A stretch of 64,000 nucleotides of DNA from positions 18,769,001-18,833,000 of the forward strand of contig NC_061779.1 in the NCBI RefSeq assembly GCF_022458985.1, in the 5' to 3' direction. The stretch is from Mugil cephalus (lineage: Eukaryota; Chordata; Actinopteri; Mugiliformes; Mugilidae). Of the stretch, positions 49,600 through 60,110 are shown in pieces; position 1 is the first letter of the stretch; every line of letters begins with the position of its first letter. A program made the translations under genes and the position numbers. A model generated the notes under the pieces. It ran no database searches and was not told where the DNA came from. It saw nothing but the letters and a program-made list of their open reading frames with translations.

Positions 49600-49614
49600 C
49601 CAGTAGATGGCGGC
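49600..49614 (+). promoter_or_regulatory. CTCF-type motif overlapping a YY1-like core
   Basis: CCAGTAGATGGCGGC fits the CTCF core at every position, in the same orientation as the copy 383 bp upstream. The embedded GATGGCGGC is also a YY1-type core. It sits in the likely PPHLN1 promoter, 500 bp before the 50100 exon. Which factor binds, if either, is not decidable here. Confidence 0.5.
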
Positions 49615-50099
49615 AGTGTGCCCACAATCTCGGCACTAACTAAGAATAGAATCCAAACGAAGAAGGAGCACGTAGGAATGAAACATGGAGCTATGTATGT
49701 AGTGTTTTGGTTTCAGAATACGCAGAGACAAGTCTGAAATGCTGTGGAATTTGCATTTATGTATACGTATCTTTTAGCGGAAGGAAGAATATGTAATTCC
49801 CACTGTGAGGTGAGGAGTACATATATCGTTATTCGGTGAGTTTCGTACGAATTCCTCGCCTGTTGTGCTTTTCACTAGGTAGCCTTGCTAACAACAATGC
49901 TAATACAGCTTTATCTTCGAGTAACAACAGTAGTGTGCACGTTCTGTAATAATGTAAGACACAAAGTCATCTTGTGACAGCACAGCAGTCCTGTTTAATG
50001 CCACTGCTTTCACTTACACGGACTGTGTGCGTGGACTCTATCACATGCTGAGTCGAATAAAGAGTTTAAAAGTTTAAAAGACCATTTTCCTTCTTATAG

Positions 50100-50165
50100 G
50101 TTCGTCATTGCCAGCTAAGACACACTGAGCAAACCAAACAAGGAACCGAAGTTATTCCCTAAACA
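50100..50165 (+). other. pphln1: PPHLN1 5' UTR exon carrying the first base of the start codon
   Basis: A pyrimidine-rich acceptor ending in AG at 50098-50099 opens a 66-nt exon whose donor is GTAAGT at 50166. Its last base, A50165, joins TG at 52114-52115 to make ATG. The joined context is AAC-ATG-G, a strong Kozak match (A at -3, G at +4). In the same frame TGA occurs at 50126-50128 and no other ATG intervenes, so initiation upstream is excluded for this splice form. The first exon lies further upstream; donors at 49809 (GTGAGG) and 49836 (GTGAGT) are both plausible. Confidence 0.75.
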
Positions 50166-53100
50166 GTAAGTGGAAATATCTACATGCAACATGTTATGCA
50201 ACCTTGCACGGTACCAGCACGGGTCACTTATTCAGTATGCGCCCAAACAACAATCTTCTACTTTGTCTGGAGAAGTTACCTCAAACTGACAATGTTTTTT
50301 TTTAATGTTGGATTAATCTCATTCTATTGCTGCACTCTCGTCCTCTTTCATTAGTTCTTCTATCTTCATCAGAACAGGGAGATTTTCAAGGCCTGGTCAA
50401 ATCTCAGTAGTGTTATTATCACTACAGGATGTTAATCATAACATGGGCAGCTCAGAGATTCAACCCTCACTATCCCATGCTTACTTGTGTTGACATGAGT
50501 TATTACCTTTGTGTCTAACCATTCATCCATAAATTCAAATTCAATTCAAATCATCACAGTTAAGAACAAATACTACAATTTCACCTCTTTGAAAATGGGA
50601 GTGAAAGATTACTGACAGGCCACTGAATGAGGCCTGATTGCTTTTCCCACCTGCGTAGGAGAAACTCTGAGAAAGTGCGGATCGGTCATGGACAGAACTT
50701 TTAAATATTTCGGCACCTATCTCCAACTTATCATACTTGACCAGAGAGAAAGCGAGGGAGTCTAACAGTTGGAGCCAAAACATGGATGATTATTAGCTGC
50801 CCAGACAGACACAGCCATATATCACATAATTGTTTAAAAACATACCTGGCTTTTATTTAGACTTTGGGAAGCACAGTGTTGTGGGAATTTTGCAGCTCTA
50901 AGCTTATCTGTTCAGTCCTTTTCCAGTCATTGTCACATGGGACAAAGATTCTATTATGTTTTTTAAATGTGATTTTCGTGCATGTAGCGTAATCTGGGAA
51001 TTTACAATGTTCACAAAGTCCGCGCTCAGTGGAATTAACAACAATTACTGCTCCTAAACTTATTGAAACAGAGCTGCAGCAAAATATTAGTCAATAAATA
51101 TATTGATAATTTAGTTTAATTTATTGACTATTTTCAAGATAATCAATTAATCCTAACTCATCACCAATTAATTGACATAACTATTACAATTAAATATTGA
51201 CTTATTTATTTCCACGTTTTCTCATAATAACACATTTTAATATAAAGGCTATGAGTGAAGAACACATTTCAAACTTTTACTTTTAGCTTAAGTGCTGATT
51301 GATTGATTTATAGCTTGTACTGAATGTAACCAGTATTATTTGTGTTGATAGGAATCTGTCCGCATGCACAGAAACGAACTGCTTCCAACTTCTGCAAGTG
51401 TGTTGGAGAGAACCGTCGTCCTGTTTGTCATTAGCATCTGCCCGAGGGAGCCTTTGTTGAATAATTGTTTAGATACACAACAGCTGAGGATGCAACAATT
51501 ACTCCCAGGCAATGAGCAACAGCCCAGTATGAGTCAAAACTCACATTATTCCAAATCCTGAAGCCGCTGACTCGTTATTTAAGAGGTCGGAAGGCTGGTG
51601 CATCCTCTCTGTTGAGCCTGTGGTGTTGTGGTTTGCCGTTTCATTTTAACTACGAGTCTGACTCACTCTGTCTCGGTTTAAAGTATTTCCACACTTTTGA
51701 TAGTTGTGTTCTGGCTTTTTTGTGTGGTTATTTTTATCATGTCTGACAGCATGTGCCACAACATCATCGCTTGGTAGCTGCCTAGTGGCTAGTTTGACAT
51801 CACACAAACACAACAGAGTGGACCAGCTGAGTCATCAGAGCAGACTGGGCGTTTCACGTTGAAGGTCACTATAGGTGGTCATAATATAGAAATATATTAT
51901 ATATAATCATTGAGTGTTTATGAATATTTTAATCATGTAAACCTATTCTAGCACACACCATCCAAATAAAATGAACCAGACTGACCTGCCATGACAATCA
52001 TATGGAGTCTTTTGACTTTGTTATGTGTTATTCACTTAATGTAAAAGTTACATCATAGCTGTACTTCAAACTCTAACTGGCACCGAAACTCAATTTCTTT
52101 TCTTTTTTAATAGTGGCATATCGCCGTGGCCCAAAATCAATTAGAGAGGCGTACGAAGATCACTTTTCACCACAGGAAACAAGAGAGGTAAGAGGATGGT
52201 GTTTTTTTTTATTACTGTTTTTTATTACATGACCAGTATATACCGATGACCATCTTGTGATAAAGCAGTATTCTTTCATGCGGATGTTATTTAGTCATGT
52301 ACCACCCACCTAGACCAGACCAGACAGCCTGACCCCACAGTAATGACACTCCTTGATGGCAGCATCATTATGTTAAGCCTGATCAGTTTGAAGTCCCCAT
52401 TTTTTGTATTATGTTGCTGTTGGTGTCGTAGTCTTGTGATTAGATTTGGAGGCGTTTATTGTAATCATGAATATTCACTCTCTTATTTTTAAGAGGGATC
52501 TTAAAGTTAATCACATCAGGCATAATGGTTTCTACCCCACGTTTTCCAAGGCCAGTGCACTGAAATTTTGTCATTTTAGGTGACAGTTCATCGAGTTGTC
52601 AACATAGTTGAACGGAGGAGCCCTAAGCCACGGCCGGTGGAATTTGACCGAGGATATAACGATGACGAATGGTACGGTGTTTCTCGGGATTACCCGGACA
52701 TGAGGGGATGTCACGGTGAAGGCAGTTACGTGCCCAGCGATCGACGATACTTCGACGACGACCCCAGCTTTGGCAGTTTTCGCCGAAATTTCTTGCCTCC
52801 ACAAAATGTAAGACGTGAAGTTTGATGTGTGTGGCTTATAAGCAAAACTCTTTTGTTTTGTGATCACTGTTTAGCAACTAAATAGCCTGTGGTGTATAGA
52901 CTGATCATTTTCAGTATTTAACATGATTTTTTTAGTTTCCAACAATGTCATACGACAATAATAAAAAACAATTTCCTGCTCAAGTTCTGCTTCTTGTTCA
53001 AGTTGTTAACATTGTGTGTTTCCTGCTTTCAGGACAGCCCGTACTCCCAACAGTCCTATAGCAGAGATGATCTGAGGCACTATTTAGGTTCAAGGTAATA

Positions 53101-56100
53101 TATATATAATACTTCTATTTCTGAAGTTCTTAACTTGATTTTTGTCTTCCAGCCTTCACCGACTTCCTTTTGTAATGCATCAAATTGACCACTAGATGTA
53201 GGCAGAGTTCTGTCTGTGAATATTATTGGCTACAATGAGCCTTAGTAGTAGTATTCTCTAGCTATGTATGCATGTTATATTATTTGATAACAGTAATCAG
53301 CAGTTAATCAAACCAATACATGCAAAATCTGTCAAAATAATGTTTTCACATTCACCTGTTTAATATATAAAATCTCTTGTGCAAATTGTTGACAGAAAGA
53401 TGATTAAATTATTATTTGAAATCAAAGCGTTGGTAAACCCTACACAGAGCAGCTGAGACTATCAGTTATAACAACTACATCAACAGACACTCTTCTTTCA
53501 CTTTAACATACCCCACCAGTTTATGGGTGCAGGCCCCCCCTCCCAGGAGTCATAGCAGGCTAAAGAAGGGGACAAAGGGCACTAGTGTCTACTCACTCAG
53601 CCAAGCACTCCCAGCCCATACCCCCCCCTGAGAGGAAAAACAGCTGGACCACTCCCTCTTCAGTTAAACACCCACTCACACATCTCTGATACTCAGATCA
53701 GGATACGCCTTGTGTCTTTTTTAGTCTTTTCTAATTCACCCTTTAGACATATTTTAAATGTGCTGTTCCTTCAGTTTTTAGATTCTCAGGCCATTAGATT
53801 AAATTCACCTACCATGAGGCCGTGACTACAGAGAACGTACAATATTAGCTTCTCAGGCTCCATACGAACCTTAACAAATGTTGAAAATAATATTTTATTA
53901 AACTTGCTTGTATTAACTGTTAGTTTGACTCTATTATATGTTGGTTCATATACAATTCCTGATAGTGAACGCATCACTGACTTAAAAGGATAAAATAACT
54001 GTCCTAAAACTGTAGTCACATGCTCACGTTTTAATGACCATGCAAAATTTCCTTCCTAATGTGGACAAATCTGTGTTGTGTGTGAAAATACTAACGGTAA
54101 CATGATTCCCTTGTGATTTTACTGTCCCCAACCATGGGACAGACGAAAAGGATTTTGTTACCAAATGACACTATATATTATATATAGACCCCCATGTGAC
54201 TAACCCAGCTAACGACTGGAGTTCCATATTAAACATCTGGTAAACAATGGATAGCATTTTTCTGCAGAAAGACACAAGACACATTTACACTGGAAGCAGC
54301 TTAGCTCGGGTTCTTGCAGGGGTCAATATGAATACAACATAACATAATGACATATACGAGTACTTGAGTACTGCTTTAAAACAGATCTGAAATTTGGCAC
54401 CGAAGTGATCCCTGATCAGTATGTCATAAAGCGTTTGTTTTAATTAAAGCAGTGCCTAACCCCTCGTCCTTTTATCCAGACCACAAGGCAGGAAGTAGGA
54501 TTGCGTCTTGTGGAAAGTACTGTAACAGGGCTCATGCTCACATGAGGGGAAAACTGCAATTAGTGAGTCTCAGTCACAGTCACAGTGTGCTTTGGGCTAA
54601 TGGTTATTTTAAATTAAAAGAAGAATGCATTTGTTGTCACCAGTGCACCTAATAGACAAGCAAGTGGGGCTAACATTAGTCTACTGGGTGTTTCAAGTAT
54701 ATGTCCGAGCAATAAGACATGACATAAAATACACATAAGTGTGTGTAATTTGTTTCCGGTTGCCTGTCTGATAAATACTTGAATCACTCTGGCTTTCCAC
54801 GTACAGCCTTTAGATGTTGGTTTTTTATGGCGTGAATGGAAATTCAGTGTTTGTCAAATGGCAGGCAAGTCTTGGCTACTTCAAACAGACCGTGGGTCGT
54901 AAAAGTTTGAGGCCTTGTTAGACCTGCTTTTTGTTTGAGATGTGGCCTGAGTTCAGGCAGAGGTCAAGACAGCCAGGTGCCTTTGTGGAGAAATTCCATA
55001 ACAAGGTTGAAAAGCAGATTTGGTGATATTGCTTTTTAAATTCAACTCCACATTTAGGCTCACTTAGGGCACTGGATACACTGTTAATGGAAATGAGTTG
55101 CTCCAGTTTCTGCTTCTTACAGAAACAGGTCAAGCAAGTTTCTGATGGCTTTACCCTCAGAGTTTCCTATTTAAACCTCAACTTCCCACCAGTCCCTTAG
55201 AACTGGAGAAGCTACTTGGATGAGTGGCGAGGGAGAACCAAAATTGATCCATCTGTCAGACAACTGTAGCTGGTGCCAAAAGTGGAAGATTGTCTCCCTT
55301 CCACATATCCACATATTGATCAGTGTGCCACATCACCGCACTGAGTCTGACTCCAGCATTTGTGGGTTTGTCTTGTGTTTATTCTGTTTCCATTATCAAT
55401 CTAAAGGCGTCCACTGATGAATATCCAGCACTTTACCGTCTCCGCCCAGCCATTACACGATTAAACGAATGTATTTTGAATGTGCATTCATTGTGCTCTT
55501 ATAGATTATTTATCTGTCGTATTGTACGTGGACATTTCCTGACCAAACCTTTCTCTGTTTTTCAGGAAGAGTAGTAAATCTTTCCATTTCCGCAGCAGAG
55601 GTCGAGGGTCAGGTCCTTCCCAAAGATCAGTGCAGGAGAGAAAAACCAAGTCAGTGCCCTCACATTCATACGGTTTTCTGGTATTAATCTCGTAACTACA
55701 CAGGCATGAAAACAGTTGTCTAGTGTTTGTAATAAAGGAGGAAGAGGACTTAATAAAGATAATTGAACAGAGGCTGTTTGATATTCAAACACATAAATTA
55801 TTGTCAGTTTTGTTTGGCACACTTTTAAAGTGAATTCTTTCTTCAGATGCTGTGTATAAGTACAGAACTGAAAGGTTTGTGAATTGTATACTTTGGGAGG
55901 ATTCAGTAATAATTTTTAATCGTCACCCTTTGTGATATCCATAGAGAGGACCGTGACTACAGGTCTTCTCAGCCTTCAGCAAATGTACGGGACCGCTCTC
56001 CCGTGAGGAGGGAAGCCCAGTCACCGGTGTCTGTCCGTTCAGCATCAAGCACCAACAAAGGAAACACTTCTCCTGACAGAGACAAGGGCTACAACCACCA

Positions 56101-59100
56101 GCAACCTCAACAAAAGGCAAAGCGTAAGTACTAAATCACGTGTGTGTGGAATTTCTTAGAATGAGTTTCTAGAGTAGAAAAGAACAGATAAACCAAACTT
56201 TTATTTTTATTTTTTTATGTTGAAGTGGCAACACCCACACTTTTTCTGTCATGGTTGGAAAGGAAAGCGTGAGGGAGGAGTATTCAGTGCGCTGTAATAT
56301 GCATCCTCACCACTAGATGCCACTAAATCATATACATTTGTTCTTTAACTATTGTTAGTAGTGTGTGGATTATGTGCTCTGTAGATGGCAATCTTCAGTC
56401 CATGGAAATGCGACGCCACCTCAGTTAATATGGCAGAGGTTAGAGGTTAGATTAGGTTTCTCCTTTTCCATTTCTAATAAACTTTCTGTCACAGTCATAA
56501 CGTCATCTTAATCTGATGTTAGTGTTTTATCTTTAAAATAAGTTGCTAACACAGCAGAGGTCAGTCCTTCATGCTCTCCCCTGCTCTGGTTTCCACCTTT
56601 GATTTTAAATCTGTTGCACAGACCTAGCAGTAATGGACTTGACCGACTGACCTGGTGCCCCACTGGATAGTGTGACATCCAATAACAAAGCACCTCTCTT
56701 AACTTTCTGACACGCTCTGATTGGCCACAACATGTAAAACTTAAAGGCCCGTAGAGGATGTGAGTGCTGCTGGAGAGTTGTGAGTTGACATTTATCTAAT
56801 TCAATGTTTTTTTTCTGTGCAGCTGCTATACCATCTGTAATGACAACAAAAGAAATGATTTCCCATTCCACTAAGCCGCTCGTACAATTAAAATTAAGCC
56901 ATTCCAGGCGAAGCATCTGTTTTCAGAGGTGGTGTGTAATGTGAGGGGCCGGGGTCTGCTCAAACATGTTAGGATGTTAATTACACTAACACCGCACACA
57001 CACACCTTTAGAGTCTGGGAAAAAGGGACACTCTTAGTTTATTGGGGTGGTTTGGCTTTGGATTCAGAACATGACCTTTTTCTTCACTGAGAGGTTAGTT
57101 AATAAGGCGACTTAACAATGTCTCCAGAATCACTTTGGGTCTGTCATTTTGAATACTTTTTTTTTGTGAATTTTATAGGCTCCAGAACTTTAATTAACAA
57201 TGCTGACCTAATGAAATTGCTGGATTACAAAAAGCTTGTTTTTAAGTGAGGTGACATAAGCAATATTATTAATTTTGGGCAGCATTTTACTCAGTCCTTT
57301 GTTTCCTAAGATTCATTAACATATTTTTGTGTCGAAAGCCAAGCTATGTTTAGTAGCACCCTTTGAAAATGCTATAAAACAATGAGAAAACAGTCGTACC
57401 TCCCACCTCTGCTTCCATCTGGGATACTAATTGGGGCACACAGCAGAGTAGACAAAAAGGGGGTCTGATGATGCCTTGTCGTGGACACGCAGTCTGCTGG
57501 CAGCTTAGAACTGAACACCATCCAGTCAGCTTTCTTTTTAAATGATGGAGACTGTAAATGTATGTCTGTCTAACAGCTGCATCTGTGAACGTGGACAGCT
57601 TAGCTGAACATTTTTTGGGTAGTTAGTGGATGGGGGGGTAGTTAGCTGCATAACTGAACATGACAAAATAACCATCACTCTCCAGATTAATCAAGTTTCT
57701 CTAATTCCCCACCCCAGCTACAGGAACTCTTCACATGACATTGGGATATTCTTTCAGCCCCCAGCTGAGCTCAGCTGTGGTCTTACTATGTGTTACCACT
57801 GAATGAGAGAATCACCCCCCCCCCGATCTTATAGAAAGTACAGGGGTCAGTGTGCTGATTAGATCATCAGAGAATGTCTCACCTAGTCACACAAACGTCT
57901 GTTGATCTAATTTGTGGACTGCGCACAACATTTTGCTGTGAGTCTAGTGTTAGGGACTATTCTCTACTTAAATTCCATGACATAAATGTTTACTCAATTA
58001 CTTCTGTTCAGTTATTCCACTGGTCTTTTCTGGCTGCTGGGAGGCCGTTTGCCCCAGTATCATTTGTGAAGAAACAACTGTAACAGCTGTAAACCCTTGA
58101 GCCTTTAGACACGGTTCACTTATATGTCATATTAACTACTTCCTTTACGGCCTTAACACTGTTGTGTGTCTGAATGCTCCCAAACAAATTATCTGAGTAT
58201 CATATCTTTATGGTCTCCACCTGGGGACTCTGCAGTCCGACCGAAGAACTCAAATTGTGTTACACCTTGTATCACTCCAATCATTATGAGAATGTTCCTT
58301 AGTAATAACAAACAACGTGGCCCTGTTTGTGTTTTACTAGACACACTGGAGCCAGCAGGGGACAATATCTTAATTTAGGCACAGCTGAACTCCATGGCCA
58401 CTATTGTGTAGGAGGCTCCAAGAAGGGAGTATTAAAAAAACACAGATTTCTATGTTTCAGCTGCCTCATGATGCAGTAGCCCCACGATTGTTCTGTGTGA
58501 TAAGTGTGTGATGCCTTGCAGGAGAAAGCAATTATATCCCTCAGGATAAATATTATGTTATATATTTTGACCTTTTTTTATGGGACACTGCAATCTGCTT
58601 TGAACGAGTGCAGGAAGAGGAGAATAAACTGCAACAAAGATCCCTTGAACCGGGGATGCAGCATTCGTGGCATGAGTCCCAGACCAGTGTCTCACCAGGA
58701 GGCTCTCCCAGGGTTTATTTTAATACCGACTTAAATTAAATTAAAGAATGCTGTGGTCGTCTCTGTGTATTGTGTGCATCATCCTTTTTATGGTCTTCTT
58801 AACTTGGTATTTTTTTTTTTAATCATAATGCTCTGTGTATGATTATCCTCCTGTTTGCTTTCGTACTCACACAATGTACTCCGCGCAGATAAGCCAAATG
58901 TGACGAGCCACACCCCCAGCAGCTCTGTGGAGGGGTCTCCACACAGCTCAGGATCTTCAAAGGTAAAACTTGCACTTTATGGTGATCTAAACCAGTGCTG
59001 CTCTCGCAAAGAATGTGTAGCAGGGAGCAAAATAAACTTCATCTACTGTGTAGTGTTTGCAACTAATATTACAACTGGAAAAACATTTGGTAATGCTATG

Positions 59101-59815
59101 GAATATCACATATATATTATTAATATATTATTATTATTTTACTATAGTTACACAAAGTTGGCTACTATTTCAGCTCTTTCTTGAAACATCTAATCTGTTC
59201 AAATCTACAGCTACAATGTTTAGATATAAAAACAGTATCCATTTAAAAGACAAAGAAAATGGGGACATGAATTTGTCTGTTTATATGTTGTCTGTTTTAT
59301 GTACGGTGCACAGTGTATTATGTGAAGTCTGTGCGCCATCAGCCTGTTTTTGTAAAGAATAATGACCACAATGTGTGTTTTGGTTTATGGACATTTGGTA
59401 TGGTATGTTACTTTTAATTGTAGAGATAACTCACTGATGTGTCACCGGGTCTTAGCTTTGATCCTTGGCTGTCAAGCTGCTGTAATCAAAGAGATATACT
59501 CCTTACAGTCCTCGTTTCTGTTTACTGTTGACATGGTTCATGCATAATGAGACACACACGAAAACAAGCAGTCAACACCTGTAAGAGAGCAGAGCTGTCT
59601 CTATTTGAACCACTTTGAAATCAGAGCCAGTTTCTAAACCCGGTGACCTCGACTCTGACCTTTAACCTCTGGCCCGCCAGGAAAAAACTTCAGCATCTGT
59701 AGCGGAGTCGGAAGAGGCGGCTGCTGCCAGCATGGAGCCAAAGCTGACACCAGTGGAGGACATCAAGGCTCGCCGGTTGGAGGCCATTAAGGCTAAGGCT
59801 CTGGAAATTGAGAAG
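50165..59815 (+). CDS. pphln1: Periphilin 1, 5' and middle coding exons (C-terminus not in window)
   Basis: Periphilin is the third core member of the HUSH complex (with TASOR and MPP8), which silences retroelements and intronless DNA through H3K9me3. Coding exons: A at 50165, then 52114-52187, 52580-52807, 53033-53094, 55566-55649, 55945-56123, 58889-58962, 59681-59815. They total 837 nt or 279 codons, all in phase with GT-AG borders. The predicted protein starts MAYRR, shares VHRVVNIV with mammalian periphilin, and continues as a low-complexity Arg/Ser/Asp/Tyr-rich region expected to be disordered. A helical Glu/Lys/Ala segment at the end (EDIKARRLEAIKAKALEIEK) corresponds to the entry into the TASOR-binding C-terminal domain. 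That domain's own exons (VYRQDCETFG-like) were not found by 64000, so this is a 3'-partial gene. The ATG is split by intron 1, with an in-frame TGA at 50126-50128 upstream. Confidence 0.93.
51063..51200. repeat. Possible dispersed repeat (GCTGCAGCAAAATATT...AATCAATTAATC)
   Basis: GAGCTGCAGCAAAATATTAG followed by alternating ATTGAT/AATCAATT blocks resembles a degenerate copy of a common teleost GCTGCAACTA repeat. It lies in PPHLN1 intron 1. Confidence 0.35.
52240..52389 (+). mobile_element. Short Tc1-derived MITE in PPHLN1 intron 2
   Basis: About 150 bp: TATACCGATGACCATCTTGT at the left (5' end, as at 25277), the CTAGACCAGACCAGAC segment and ACTCCTTGATGGCAGCA in the middle, and ATTATGTTAAGCCTGATCAG at the right (3' terminal repeat). 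It has both ends and almost no coding remnant. Confidence 0.75.
56124..58888. other. PPHLN1 intron, no nested gene recognised
   Basis: 2.8 kb between the 56123 donor and the 58889 acceptor. Contains C runs near 57816 and short open frames without family resemblance. Confidence 0.6.
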
Positions 59816-59954
59816 GTAATAAGATTTGCTCCATGAAACGACCTAACTTCTGCGAATCCTCCGGAGTCTGTGTTGCTCGGGCCAAAGAATGACAAACTTT
59901 ATCCATGTGGGCCCTAATTGTGTTTGTTAGATCTGAAGATTCTCCCATTAGAAG

Positions 59955-60110
59955 TTCAGTTCAGAAAACTTTATTTATGCCATGTGGGCAATTCAGTTTA
60001 CAGCTCCCAGCACAATAAAACATTCAAAACAGTCATCCCTTAGACATACAACTCTAACACTCTCAATTGTCAGTAATCCGTTGACTAATGGTTTCCCAGC
60101 AGCGATCTTG
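59955..60110 (-). mobile_element. Possible LINE 3' end fragment
   Basis: AAAACTTTATTTATGCCATG then TGGGCAATTCAGTTTACAG is the reverse complement of an AATAAAGTTTT-ending element tail such as those of fish LINEs. Beyond 60200, CATCAGCCTGATAACTGACG may belong to the same element. Family uncertain. Confidence 0.35.

Noticed and set aside
52571..52867. Minus-strand 98-codon frame
   Set aside because: Antisense shadow of PPHLN1 exon 3.
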